64,000 nucleotides of DNA, from positions 19,391,501 through 19,455,500 of the forward strand of contig NC_056754.1 in assembly GCF_018687715.1 (NCBI RefSeq), written 5' to 3'. This DNA is from Carya illinoinensis. Its lineage: Eukaryota > Streptophyta > Magnoliopsida > Fagales > Juglandaceae. Shown piece by piece: positions 12,184 to 24,886 of the stretch (position 1 is its first letter; each line of letters begins with the position of its first letter). The position numbers and the translations under genes were made by a program. The notes beneath the pieces were generated by a model that saw only the letters and a list, made by a program, of their open reading frames with translations, had not been told where the DNA came from and ran no database searches.

Positions 12184-13120
12184 AACAGTTGCATGAGCAT
12201 GATGTGCTTAATCATACATGCATACTAATATAAAATGCTAATAAAAATATTATTAATTTGGTTTTTGGTAAATAATTATAGGGTCATAAGTATCCTTTGA
12301 GATCTCATGATCGGGAGGCAAATGGGGTATATTCCTGCCAAAATGATGTGGGTGGGGCTAATATTCTTACGCGATTGGCTGGAGGCTAGAAAAAACTTGG
12401 CTTAAATGTAAGAAATAAATGGTTTTGACTTCCGTACCACAAGACAAAAGCACAGCAAATATGGTAAAAAAATTAAAAAAGCTCCACCAAGGTTGTCTTA
12501 TGGGCATATTTTATGCATCTAAATAAAAAAACTTTCCAGCAAAATGACATAATGTACTACTGTTCAGTTGTATGACATGTCGACTGGCCCTCAGGGGTTG
12601 ACCTCCATAAAGATGAAAAGCAACCTAAAACCTAAAATCTTTGAAGATGACAAACACTGAGGGTGGTGTCACAGTACTATGAAACCTAAACAAACATGCA
12701 TGCATGATTGTCCTCTTGGAAAATAATTCATTTCTTGGCATCGTGGCCCAATATACACACACACACACAAGGTTCTCATAATTGATCCGTGTTGTTAAAA
12801 TTAATGTTAACAAATCATGAAATTAATCAACTTTTGTTTTCCAAACTATATATGATGGGACAGAAGTTAAGTTCAAACATGATGAGAAAATAAATAATCA
12901 TGATGTCAATTTGCTTACAAAACCATACTATAAATTTTCTTACTATATATGTTCACATTGAAAAGCATGGGTTTTGATTTTGATCAGTTGATTATGTCCG
13001 AGTTCTGCTTTATCAGATAAATATATTAAAAGATGCTGATCAAACAAAGAATAAAGAAAATGTATGCTACCGTCCTTCTAGGATAAATCTAAATAACATA
13101 AATAATTATCTCTCATTTTG
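12184..13120. other. AT-rich intergenic sequence, no gene seen
   Basis: Contains a (CA)n run near 12,752-12,768 and short unrelated ORFs. Nothing else recognised. Confidence 0.5.
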
Positions 13121-13129
13121 TGTGAATTT

Positions 13130-13960
13130 TTTTATAAAGTAATTGAATAGAATAGTATAAAACAAAATCACACACACAGAGTCAATAATTTTTATGTGGA
13201 AAATCCTTCAATACAAAAGAAAAAATCACACAGCAATTAAAGCTTCCACTATCAACAATAATATGTATATAAGTGTTCTCTCTAAATAGTACTAGATATA
13301 TACGATCAACAATGATCTCAAGAAAAAAAATATTTTCTTAATAATCAAACAACGCGATTAGTAGAGATCTCACCAAGAGACGTGTTACTATTCACAATCT
13401 TAAGTGCTAGAAATACTATTCCAAAACCGATCTTCACCCTTCATATCATAGAGTCTTGAGTCTAAATATACAAAGGTGGTAAATACGATCATATATTATT
13501 TGGGAGGGGGAGAGGCACTTTAACCTGTATCAAATGGTCCCAACAGTACAAAATAAGAGGTCCACATAATGGGTCCAATGAATTAGGAAGTTGCAGTTAT
13601 CGTATCGCTTCCAACGAGATTAATATAGTAATTAACATTGGTTGAAGATATTTATCTCTTAAAAACCAGCGAGATACTCGAGATGTTTAACTTCGATATG
13701 TTAATCATTTTCTTCTAAAATCATATCCTAAGAACTAGTGATGAAGATCCTGAGATTTGAGAAAAGAATAAACTGTCCTTATTAGTAACAATTCACTCCT
13801 GTATAAGGGACCAATGCTAACAGTTCAAGATAACATTCAGATCCCTTACTGTCAAGCAATACACACATATATAGCTCTAACTTAGACATCGGAAATGCAT
13901 CAGACACAGTAGGCTACCCTCTTTCTTCGTTGCAGGTTAGCAGTCGAGATTAGTTGGTAG
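13130..13960. mobile_element. Possible degenerate LTR-retrotransposon remnant
   Basis: The passage near 13,150-13,240 (ACACACAGAGTCAATAA, TTTTTATGTGGAAAATCCTTC, a second AATCACACAG) resembles the GTGGAAAACCC-type non-coding region seen in some plant Ty1-copia elements. No LTR pair or coding domain was found, so the limits are only approximate. Confidence 0.25.
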
Positions 13961-15610
13961 GAAAATACGTCCAAAACAGGAGGAATAAATTATTGTCCTT
14001 TAAAATATTTCTAAAGAACTTTAATTCTAGTTTTATCTAATTCTTTTGAATCATAGTTTCATATATGATTTGAACCGTTATTGAATTGTTAAAGTATATA
14101 TATTTGAGAGTTCTTGGACTACTTTGAAAAATAATTTCATGTCTGAGAAAAATAGTAAGTTTTTTCCCGAGAGATTATGATTTTGTTTTTCTTTTTTCAT
14201 TCTATCGTCTTTCTTTTGGGGGCAATAAGCAAAAGCAATACTGCACGTAACATAAGAGTAGACCCAGCTTGGACCAATTAATCAATGGAGTAGTTGGATT
14301 TTAGATTTGAGTTGTCTGAATTGGGTTATCCTTCTCTAGGATTATGTAGCACAAAAGAATTTCTTGCAAATATGAAATGCATAAAGATAAAGTTGAGTGT
14401 CATTCTATGGCTACGAGCATGGCAGATATCTCTCTGTTTTTTTCGTTTTCAATTTTCAATGGATGTCATTTTCTTTTGCTTTATTAGGTAGAAGCTTTTC
14501 CCCATTATCAAATATTGCATCCTTTTTCTGGGACATACATGTCGTGTCATCCAGCAAGACAAAACAAAACTTCCATCCAATTAGAAAATCGGTTGGGTGC
14601 AGATATTCACAGTTCAATTTTGCAGTCCAAAATCGTGATGCATGAGATTACAATCTACACCTAAAAAATCCTTCCGCTTAAAACCGCAGGGACAGATTAC
14701 TGTCCTTCATCTAGTTTTGAGGAGTTCAGATAGACGTCTCCTCTCTTCAATTCCGGCGGGTTGCTTCTTGTCCTTGATGGGCATGATGGTGGCTTTTAAT
14801 TTTGGTGTTTGTTCTTTTTAGTAATGATTTATCTGTCCCTTTGGGTGTGAATGAGTTGTCCATGAGCAACACTTTTCAACTTTTAAGGCATCGCTCGATG
14901 ATCGATCCTCCATGTCTCGTCAGGATATCTGAAATTTACAAAGCAATCTTGTAATCACAAAAGGTATTCGAGGTAGAATTATTCGTCTCGCCTTTTTTTT
15001 AAATAGTGGTAACGTTCTTCTATGTTTTTTTTTAATTTTTTTGTCCGAATCCATAAAAGCGAGTTAATTCTGACGGTATCTACCAGAATTTTATCCGATT
15101 GGACGTCTGTCTTGTATCCGCCCTTATTTATAGAATAATGATAGATTTATTATCATCTTATTATTTTTTTATTATTTATTTTATTTTATTTTTAATTTTT
15201 TAATTTTTAATTTTTATTTAATGGTTAAGAAAGTGATTATTAATAAAATTATATATTTTTAAATTTTTTTAAATAATTAAGGATGTTAAAATAATATTTA
15301 AAAAAAATATAAATTTCAAATATACTAAAATAGTAAAAGAGTGGTAAAAGAGTAGTAAATCTATCGTCTTCTCTATCCATAACCAAGTTTCACATTTCAA
15401 AATTTTTTTGCCTCATAGATAAAACATCGTGGTTTTGATTTCAAAATTACTTCTTATTGTATTCTTAATCTTCTTCTTTGAAACAGTTTTCATAAATCTA
15501 CGTATTCGATTCAATTTGGATAACAAGATATCTAGATTTTTATAACCAAATACATGTCCCATTATAACCGGGTTGATCTAGGGCGGTATTCGGACCACAT
15601 CATAAAGTCG
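13961..15610. other. Intergenic sequence, no gene seen
   Basis: Short ORFs at 14,294-14,645 overlap in different frames and show no family resemblance. An AT-rich block at about 15,140-15,370 contains TTAATGGTTAAGAAAGTGA-like sequence also seen near 5,090-5,200 and 48,350-48,480, so it is probably another MITE remnant. Confidence 0.45.
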
Positions 15611-15618
15611 GATGATGC

Positions 15619-16492
15619 CAAGGCTGTAATTGAGCCGAGCCGAGTCGAGTTTTGGCTTGTCGAGCTCGGCTCAACTCAAAATACTCTAACTCGGGCTCGA
15701 ACTCAAGATTTTTTTTAATTCTCTGTTCGAGCTCGACTTGATAAGCTAAAATCTCAACTCGAGCTCGAGTTCGAGCTCATCCCACAAACGAATTCGATTC
15801 GAGACGAGCTCGAGTTTGAATTTTTTTTAATGAGATTTAATAATTAATAAATTAAATAAATAAATAAGAACTAATATTGAATTTATACAACTAACAAGTA
15901 GAACTTCTATTAAATTATAAAATTTTAAAAAATTTATAAATAATTAATATCTAACTAGTTGATATTTATCCAAAATAACAATATATTATATGCCTACATA
16001 TATTATTAATACATACACTTAATATAATAGAATATATCTATTTCATATATGGTTCCCACATACTAGTATATGAAATTTTTAAATTTTATCAACTAATTAT
16101 TATATAAATTATAAAATATACCTATGAAGTATATTTACTATATAGACATAAATAATTAGAATATATATTATATATTTAATTATAAAAGTGGTATACTTAT
16201 ATTATTAGCTAATATATATATATATATATATATGCATAGGTGTATGTATATATTTATCAATATATGAATGAGTTTTAATCGAGTTGAGCTAAAGAGTCGA
16301 TTCGAGCATAAACGAGCGAGCCTAAACGAGCCTTAGTCGAGTCGAGTTTTGTCAAGTATGTGTCATTTACAAATCGAGCGAACATCTGCTTTAACGAATG
16401 AACTTTTTTTTTTCACGAGTCGAGTTCGATTCGAGTTTAACCGAGCGAGTACCGAGTGAGCTATCGAACAAACTGGTTCATTTACAGCCCTA
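15619..16492. mobile_element. Non-autonomous hAT-type element, 874 bp
   Basis: Ends are inverted: left CAAGGCTGTAATTGAGCC, right (reverse-complemented) TAGGGCTGTAAATGAACC. Flanks are GATGATGC (15,611-15,618) and GATGATGG (16,493-16,500), a 7/8 match to an 8-bp target duplication as made by hAT transposases. Subterminal regions carry many copies of GAGCCGAG/TCGAGTTCGAG-like words on both sides, typical of transposase-binding repeats. The centre is pure AT-rich filler with an (AT)n run at about 16,210-16,231; no transposase ORF. It sits inside an older repeat whose halves read TATAACCGGGT on both sides. Confidence 0.75.
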
Positions 16493-16500
16493 GATGATGG

Positions 16501-17912
16501 TATAACCGGGTACCCAGACCTTGATCCAAGTTTACATCCCTAGTGATGTGTTTTAAGTGACTGTCATTTCAATTTTATCAAAAGAAACTTACACTTATTT
16601 ATAAGTAAAATTACTTAAATCTATCATTTGGAAAATATACTTGAGAATGAAAAAAATTAAAATAAGATGAACACTTGGTTTGCAAAAAATACTTTATTAA
16701 AATAAATTTATAAATTGATATGTTTTAATGTAATACGCTGGATTATAAAATATTTGTTAATATAGAACATATAACATTAAATCATATTATTTTGTAGACT
16801 TTCATAAAATTTCTATGTAGATATATTTGCCATATCTTGACTGTTACTTGTAAAAAAAAAAAAAGATATCTCACTTCTCATATATCTAACATTTATGTGT
16901 ACTTAATCATAATTAATTTTTAATTAATTTTTCTGAAAAAGATCTAACTCGATTAACTTGTAATAGTCAGCTCCTTATTGAGTCATTTTCACGTGTGGCA
17001 TGATAGCCACCAATGAAGAAATAGGGTGTGGGATTTTAATTTGAGTACTACAACTTTGGGAAAGGGGCAAAAGGTAAAGGCGCATCAATGTCACAAAAAA
17101 GCAAGGACAAGAATCCAAGGGGGGCACCGAAGGAAGTGCAAAGCTTTTCTCGACCTTAGTATGAGAGAATCTTCTAAAGCATTCTTCCCCAATTTGATAT
17201 ATCGCGGGTCAAAAGAGGGAGGAGGAAGCAATCAAAAGCTATAGAAGAAATTAAAAAAAGTGGGAAAAAAGAAGTCTATCGAATGATCAATGGAGGGAAG
17301 AAAGCTTCAAAATTTGACAGTTTGTATGTGAATTGGTGCGCTCCTTGGAGTGGAGTTCCATCACCACCACGACTGTGTGTACGTGGGTGGGGGGGTCTTG
17401 TGGCCCAATCTGAAACTGAAAGCACTCAATCTGCTGGTGTGTGTGAAATAGTACACTGACAAAGATTTTGTGGTTGTTGAAAAGAAGCTTGCAGCTGTTA
17501 GAAATGGCAAGTGATAATTTGCTTGCTAAATGGTTGCGCATTTTTTTAATAAAAAAGTAAATAAATATAAGATTTATATAAAAAAATAAATTAATTTTAT
17601 ATTTTGTGTAAAAATAATAAGACATCTTCTGTTACAAATATCAATGACTAATATTATATGTTAATTTGACCTTCTCCCATCACATTTCATCAACTATGAT
17701 GTTTTCAATAAAAAAATAAAATTGTTTATTTTTCCATTAAACACATCAATAATATAAAAAATCGTCTATTTATTCATTATTAAAGATATTTTTTTAATAT
17801 TTATAATAAATAATATATTACTAACTATCACATAGATAATATAACAATGCAAGGACATTCTTGTTGGTCTCTTTATATTTATTTTTAATAAACTTTTGAC
17901 AAAAAATTTATA
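16501..17912. other. Intergenic sequence, no gene seen
   Basis: Begins with the right part of the older repeat that received the hAT element (..GTACCCAGACCTTGATCC, TTTACATCCCTAG). The stretch 17,000-17,530 is less AT-rich, but its ORFs are short and unlike any family I know. Confidence 0.45.
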
Positions 17913-18089
17913 TGAATAATGCTAAATACAATTTTAAAATATTCAAGTCTCATATACTCCTTAAAAAAATAGATTTTACTATTACAAAAATAATATTTGA
18001 TTATGAATCCAAAATTTACCAATTTTTTTAAAAGAAAATTACTTAAAATTTACACAATTTATAACTAAGATTGTAAATATCATTTTTGA
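17913..18089. repeat. Foldback MITE (AGTAATGCTAGATA family), copy 3
   Basis: Starts GAATAATGCTAAATACAAT and ends AAGATTGTAAATATCATTT; the reverse complement of the end matches the start with a few changes. Same size class as the copies at 414 and 5,388. The partial element at about 18,480-18,615 may be a further, more decayed copy. Confidence 0.55.
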
Positions 18090-18137
18090 AGTTATATAGA
18101 GTGGATGAAATATTTTGGACACGTAAGAGAGTAGCTT

Positions 18138-18319
18138 GTTTGGATTCAGAAAGTGTTTTATCTCATCTCATCTCATCTTATTATTATATTTTTTCAAATT
18201 TCTACATAAAATATAATAAATAATTTAACTTTTTTAAATATTAAAATAATAATAATATTCTAATAATATTTTATTCAACTTTCATATAAAATCATATAAT
18301 ATCATCTCTAAGTCCAAAC
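18138..18319. repeat. MITE of the TCTCATCTCAT family, 182 bp
   Basis: Ends GTTTGGATTCAG and, reverse-complemented, GTTTGGACTTAG. Three TCTCA repeats follow the left end. The internal AT-rich core has the same order of tracts as copies at 778-996 and 19,111-19,316. Non-coding. Confidence 0.65.
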
Positions 18320-19110
18320 CTACCATAAAATTATCATAAGTGGTGGCGTGGAAAAATTTGATTGAAATGAGTGCAATGGTACGCCAGAGTGGGGGAAAAA
18401 CTAAAAGGATCAAAAGAGGAAAAAAATTAGGTCAAACTTGTCAATAAGCAATACTGGCCATTAAATTTTATAATAGGAGATGTTCTGTCACTTTTGCACA
18501 GGAGGCAAGCTAGATCCTAAAAAAATTAATTTTTTTAATAATGAATTTCACTCTTTTTCAAAAAGAGTATGTGATGTTTACTCAATTTATAACTATGTCT
18601 AATATTACTCTATAAAAAACTGCACTAGGATAGCAAATGTTGTTTGTGCTCTAGTGCATGACTTCAACCACTACATCATTCTCTTGTTTGATTGGTTTAA
18701 TATATTTTAAATAATTTTATAAGTTAATTATTTGAAATGCATCACATTAATTGGTATAATTAAAAATCGTGAAATACAAAATGAATTAAGGGTGTGCATC
18801 TGAACCGGATTTTTTTCCGATTCAATTAAAAATTTGGAAATCCGGATGATCCTATCTAATAACCGCCTGGATTGAATTCAAGCAGATACAAAATTATTAT
18901 ATCTGCCTAGATCGGTTACGGATCTAGTATTTAACCGGTGAATATTCGTAACCGGCTTTAAGCCTTTAACAAAGGTTAAAGATAAAGCAATAAAGCATAC
19001 TGATAATTTTCTCCCCTTCCCCAAAAATTAAAGGCAACCCGTAAGTTTCCCTTCCCCAAACAAAAGGACAAAAAGTAAGTTTCACTTTTTTATTTCCCCT
19101 GGTGCCTCTC

Positions 19111-19316
19111 AGGTTTAGTTTGGCCTAATAAAATTCTCATCCTAAACTCAAAATTTTTATCTTATCATTACAATTTTTTCAAATCTCCATACAAAATATA
19201 ATAAATAATTCAATTTTTTCTTAACTTTTTTAAATCTAAAAAAATAATAATATTAAAATATAATATTTTAATATTTCATCTTAAAATTCAAAATTCTCAC
19301 TTACCAAACCAAACCT
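19111..19316. repeat. MITE of the TCTCATCTCAT family, inside the hAT host
   Basis: Terminal 13-mers AGGTTTAGTTTGG (left) and, reverse-complemented, AGGTTTGGTTTGG (right) differ at one position. The AT core matches the copies at 778 and 18,138. A short (CT)n run (19,321-19,340) follows. Confidence 0.65.
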
Positions 19317-19387
19317 CAAACTCTCTCTCTCTCTCTCTCTGACGAAACACAAGCATCCTTCATCAAATCCATCGCTGCCGGTGACTA

Positions 19388-20224
19388 TGTTAAAACTCCT
19401 AGAAAAGTGGCATCGGGACAAGTCTCTATACTACCCTTGGGAGGCAAGGACAGCACCATGGCTAGCCTACACGCATGCCTTGGCCCGTGCCGTGACACTT
19501 ATGGGGCACCCAGTATGTAGGCCAATGAGGTTGGAAGTCGCGTGCAGCTCAGCACGCGGTCTGGCATATGCATGCCCATGCTCTTGCACATGCGCAAGCC
19601 CTTATGCGTGTGCACCCTTGCATGCGCCCCACGCCGCACGCCAACTAGGTTAGTGGTATGCCTTCGCAGGCATGCCATCCAGCGCATAGTTTCAACCCGT
19701 GCCTTGCAGATTAGATCAGTGGCATGCCGACCAAGCATGCCATCCAGCGCATGGCTCCAACCCATGCCTTGCAGGCTAGGCTAATGACATGCCTCTAACA
19801 CATGGCTTCAGCCCATGCCATGCAGACCCAACGCCCAGGCCACCAGCCTGGGCCATGCAGCACGCACACATGGCTCACCACCAGCAGGTCTTGCATGGCA
19901 CCATACCATGCCCACCAGCAGGCCCTTGAATGGCACCATGCCATGCCCATCAGCAAGCCATGTTGTGCCATCTAGCCATGGACCAGACTAAAGGCCACCA
20001 TGCACCATCCTAGCCGACCATGGGCTCATGCATGCCAAGGCCAACTTGGCCTATGCCACTATGTTATTTCTTTTTTATTTATTTTATTTTTATTTATTTA
20101 TTTCCAATGAGCCTTTTAGGTGTTTCCAAGTTGTAACTCTTATAAATAGGATCCTTAATCTTTTCTTTCATATATTTTGGCAAATTCCCTAGAGGAGGAT
20201 TATTTTATTTAGGAGACCAACAAT
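19388..20224 (+). mobile_element. Possible 5' LTR of a non-coding retroelement
   Basis: Begins TGTTAAAACTCC and ends GGAGACCAACA, followed by ATTGGTGCTAGGCAC, a layout like LTR end plus primer site. A TATA-like TATAAATAG lies at about 20,134-20,142. The body carries CATGC-rich imperfect repeats of about 65 bp. No partner LTR and no target duplication were found, so this may instead be unrelated filler. Downstream sequence to 21,277 has repeated TGCAATTCGTGAAT words but no coding domain. Confidence 0.3.
19655..19840. repeat. CATGC-rich direct repeats, about 65-bp unit
   Basis: Units beginning near 19,655, 19,720 and 19,785 share GCATGCCATCCAGCGCAT and AACCCATGCCTTGCAG; the third is shorter. 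The surrounding 19,440-20,050 is strongly enriched in CATGC/GCATG. The overlapping ORFs on both strands here are a product of this composition. Confidence 0.6.
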
Positions 20225-21277
20225 TGGTGCTAGGCACTTGGGCATTTTGGGTGCAATTTGTGAATCCCAAAGAGAGGATTACACCTTGCAATTCGTGAAT
20301 AGATGTGATTCATTTATCTTGATCTTGCAAGTTGGTGCAATTCGTGAATCCAAGTTGTTGTTATCATTGTTTTTATCCAGTTATCAATTCATGAGGTTTA
20401 TTTCAACTATTGTGCAATCTGTGAATTATTAGTTGATTTGTTACCTTTTGTTTATTCAAGTTCTTAAGCATTTTATTTTGTTCTTGAGTGTTTATCATTT
20501 TGTTCTTGGTGTTCATGCTTCCATTGCTCATTTGATCCTTTCAAACCCTCATTCTCAACCACTAAAGTGTTTGCCACTTTTCATAATTCCCTCCCTCCAC
20601 AAAATCTTTCCTTCTAGGAGTCTTGACTCCCTCCCATTTCAAATCTCATAATATAAGGAATTGACAATCACATTCAATCCCTTAAATCACTCTTCCTAAA
20701 ATCTCTCTAGTTAACTATTGACTTGCCATCTTAGTCCAAATTCGAATTCCCCTCATCCATCAAAGATTCTCTCCATCTTGCAAACCTTCCATATCCATTT
20801 CCAAATCCCTAAACTCTAGGAACAACCCTAGACTCATTTAAACACCATCCAACCTCATCCTCTTACCATATCCAATTCCTATCTTCCTCATCTTACCTTA
20901 GTCAATCCCTAAAGTCAAGGAGCAATCTATTCTACACTCCAATCCTAATCCATCACTTCTCAATTTCGTAATTCCCCTTAGCCACCACCCAAAACCCTAG
21001 CTACTTTTCACCATACCCACCCTAAGGATCATCCGAGTGGCGCCAATATCAAGGGTAACCATCAAGTCGTTCCACATTGCATCAAGCACACCGAATCATC
21101 ACTCAGATTACCCCACTACTCCATCATCATCTCCAACATTCCACCTCCCAAACACCTTCCCTTTGTGAAGGCCAAGCAAGTTGCAAGATCACTCTGTCAC
21201 CAACATCACCAAGGCGAGCTCGTGGACTTAATGTTTAGGGACAAGATCAGGATCCCTAACAAACCAGCAGAGGTCAT
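20225..21277. other. Non-coding filler between LTR-like end and Ty3 insertion
   Basis: Contains TGCAATTCGTGAAT-type direct repeats (20,250-20,420) and C/T/A-rich sequence with no ORF resembling a known family. Ends in the Ty3 target site GTCAT (21,273-21,277). Confidence 0.4.
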
Positions 21278-22553
21278 TGATTACGCCCAAAGAATAACGC
21301 GGTAGTTGTAGCACAGCTTTGGGGTGTCGATTCCACAGGAAGACAAATTAAAAGAATAGCAAGAGGAAAGAAACTAAAGAAAAATATTAAATAAGTAATA
21401 GAGAATAAAGATTAATTTTAAATGTAAATTAAAGTGAAGCAAAGTGATTAATAGAAAAAGTACTCAAATTTGACAAACAGTAGAGCGTCGGAAATCCCTT
21501 GCACAAATCTGGTATTTTAATTATTCTTAATTCATTGGATAACTCAATTAGGAACTCAATTCCCGCAATTTCCAATCGGAAGGTATAGGTTTATAAACCA
21601 GACTTAAATAAAATGTAACCCTTTGAAAAAAAACATTCACCACTTTTAAAAAACGTGAATTACTACCTCTATTGATAAAATCTAATGACGACAATATACT
21701 CAGGAAGCGATATTGCAGTAAAAAACTAAATCAATATAGATAAATAATTGATCCAAACATAATCAAAGAATTAATCCATTCAATAGAAAAAGTATGACTG
21801 AATCCATAAATAGAATAAATTCTATGATTATTCAGAGAAGAAAACATCAACGATGAATTGAGAATGATAAAACAAAAGAATTTTAGAAATTGAAAATCAA
21901 ATACATGAATTAACAATAAATTAGAAATACCATCTAATGTGCAAGTTCATCCCTAACCCTACTTGAGAATTTAGTTACCCATAAATATAATGGACAACAA
22001 AAATCTCCAGAGAAAACTGAAGCGAACGGTGGCCATGGAAGTAATTTTCTCCTCTCTTCAGATCTGCCTCTTACTCTCCCCTATTTCGTACTAATGATAG
22101 CAGCCACGTACATCCTTCAGGAATTCGAATTTAGAAATTCTTATTAGAGACAAAGTTATAGCCCTTTAAGATATCTTTCTAATGCATCAAGAATCGCATT
22201 AATCCGATATGTGAATAAAAAGATACAGTTAAAAGACTAAAAGTATATCCAGATTGTCCCTAGCGAATTTCGGAATTGGACTTCTTGTGGTCTCATTTTG
22301 TGATTTTTTTTCTTTTTTTTTTCTTCCAAATTGCTCTCAAACTCCATGAATGTCCTCCTTTAAATTTGACTAGGCTTGACTTGCTCTTTTATAAACTCTG
22401 AAATTAGACATAAAAAAAAAACTGTTTAGGAGTATCCTAACGTAAATAGAAATTCAATTTAAGAATACACATTAATTTCTATGATTTCTATCCACATTTT
22501 AGTATTTTAGTCCAATAATAGGGTATATAGAGTGCACTTTCGCACACTCATCA
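21278..22553 (-). repeat. Ty3 element 3' LTR
   Basis: Read on minus it starts TGATGAGTGTGCGAAAG and ends GGGCGTAATCA. It aligns end to end with the other LTR; in the first ~190 aligned bases from the plus-strand left I count seven mismatches by eye. It lacks an 83-bp segment, present in the partner at 28,094-28,176, that carries the TATA box. Confidence 0.88.
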
Positions 22554-23263
22554 CACCTCCCAACTTACTCATTGCTAGTCCCTAGCAATTTTCATGTCAA
22601 AACAATGAAAAAGACCAAAGAAAATCACACATAAAGGCCATCAAGTTACACTTTCCAGATTCACATATCAAAACAATCTAAAGAATCCAATAATCCATCA
22701 AGATCAATCCACCTATAGCAATCCATAGAGTGTGTGTGTTCTCCAAGCCATAACCATTGTACCACTAACCTTGACACATGCAACATCAAGAACATCTCAA
22801 GCAAAAGGTTCAACTCCATAACTCACGGGTATAATAGTGTTTCGTGTAAGGGCTCTCTCTATGGAGTTGACAATGGGTGTATATACACTCTCATAGAAAA
22901 TTAGGCAATTATGTACAAGCAACAAGCAAACATTGATCTTATGATAGGAACACTAATAAATGAGACTTCCATCAATCTTTCCAATAGCTTACTTAAGATT
23001 AGAATGGTCAACACAAGAGGTTGTAATGTGCCTTGGTTTTGGGGTTATATGAAAAAAAAGGATGAAATGGATTCAAAAACTTCCAAGTACATACAAAGGA
23101 AATTTTATTAAATATCTCGATAGACCACACTTCTCACTTGATATACTCTCCAACTTTTCAGATCATCAAATAATAATGCTTTTCCTTCTTCTTCTTATTT
23201 TTTTTTCAACAATTTGATGGACAAACACATGCCACTTTTGTATTCTTTCCATCTCTATCAACT

Positions 23264-23296
<33 letters not shown>

Positions 23297-24288
23297 TGTA
23301 GCTCACTCAATTGAACACTTTGCAATTTGTACTCTTCTCTTTTTTCTGTCTTCTTCTTCTTCTTCTTAATTGAAAATGATAAAATTAAAGAAAGAAAATA
23401 CAAATCCACACCTAGTATACACTTGGAAGTAAAATGGGTAAGAAAATCTGTGTATGGGTTATACTCCAATGTAGAGAGGTATGGATGATATGGGCATATG
23501 AAAAGAAAAAGTTACAAGTGTTTATTGGCTCAAAGTTGGCTACTAGGGGTCTATGATGGAAAGGATAGCTTGAAAGGCTCAAACGTTAATCCTAAGTTGA
23601 CCTTCGTCATATCCCAAATATATCCACCATTGTACCGCAAATCGTGTAATGGTATTCTCAAAAGAAGTGCCCAATTCAACAGATCAATGAACGCTTATCA
23701 CAATTTACTACATTTGTATGCTCTCAATCCTCTCCAAACTCACATGAATACTTAAACAAAAGAGTTATCTAGCTACATGTGTCAAACCACCATCTTACCA
23801 CAAAACTTGGATAAGTGCATTAAGGATTCTGTGAATGTTTCAGCAAAAAATGATTTGGTGGGTTTGGTGAATTCACGAAGATGACTATGAATGAGAATGA
23901 GTACACATGTGAAAATGATGCACGTGTGATGCAAATTAAAAATTAAAAAAAAATTGACACATGAAAATATGCCACAGAGTTCCAACAAGCATTTTAACTA
24001 CTGAATTTGCACCACCACCCCCAACTTAAATGAAACATTGTCCTCAATGTTTAAGAATCAAAATTGAATGAGGAGTAACTGAAAATGGTAGAATACACCT
24101 GATGAGTGACGTGGGTAGCTCACTAAATACCAAAGATGGTAATCTGAAATGACAAAATGAAACTATCCTGTAATCAAAAACAAAGAAAACAACAGCAAAC
24201 AAAAAGGAAAAGAAAGAAAATAAGAAAAAATAAAAATAAAATAAAGCAAAACAAAATAAATAAAGAAACACATATCTTGGTGGTGTGG
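22554..24288 (-). other. Ty3 element 3' non-coding internal region
   Basis: No coding domain on either strand. Holds a T-run of about 31 (23,264-23,295), (CTT)n at about 23,349-23,366, and, near 24,005-24,055, the conserved GAGGACAATGTTTCATTTAA-type sequence found downstream of pol in Athila/Tat elements. Confidence 0.6.
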
Positions 24289-24561
24289 TCAAGATTGATA
24301 GACTGGATCCACAAGTGGAATGTCTTCCACTTCCGGAACTTGCCTATCAATTAATATTTTAAGGCGTTGACCATTTATTTTAAAGATCCGACCATCCTTA
24401 GGATCCTCTATTTCTACCACCCCATTTACAAAAATATTTTTCACTAGAAATGTGTTAGTCCACCTAAACCGAAGTTTTCCTTTGTGCTTGTGAGATCCAA
24501 AATCATATAAGCATAGTTGGTCATTAGGTTTAAACCTCTTCCTAAGAATATTTTTTATCAT
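24289..24561 (-). pseudogene. Integrase C-terminal fragment (Ty3 pol)
   Basis: A 90-codon reading frame with RKRFKPNDQLCLYDFGSHKH, then KLRFRWTNTFLVKNIF, VEIEDPKDGRIFKINGQRLK: the SH3-like C-terminal end of Ty3 integrases. Upstream on minus (24,562-24,760) the frame differs and reads linker sequence, so the fragment is joined to the region that normally precedes the reverse transcriptase. Everything between is deleted. Confidence 0.75.
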
Positions 24562-24886
24562 GAAACGTTTTCATTTTAACCTTATAGACTTTAGACTTAG
24601 GCAAAGATTTCAATTTAACTCTTGGTACTTTCATACTTACAGGAATCTGTTTTCCACATTTCTTAGGCAACTCCTCAAATTTCTATTGCCAAACCTGTGT
24701 GCCATAATCCTGAGTTTCATAAAAAATAGCACAAATATCAATAATATCAGATGAATCACTAACAGATGTATTAAACTCAGAATTCACAAGGGAATATTCA
24801 AGGGGATCAAAATCATGAGTTGTGTGAACTCCCTTATCTATGAGTGCATAAATCATATACGTTTGGTGGCACTCGTCATCTGTTGG

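Noticed and set aside
17026..17244. Basic 72-codon ORF
   Set aside because: No homology I recognise, no promoter or splice context; AT-rich intergenic setting.
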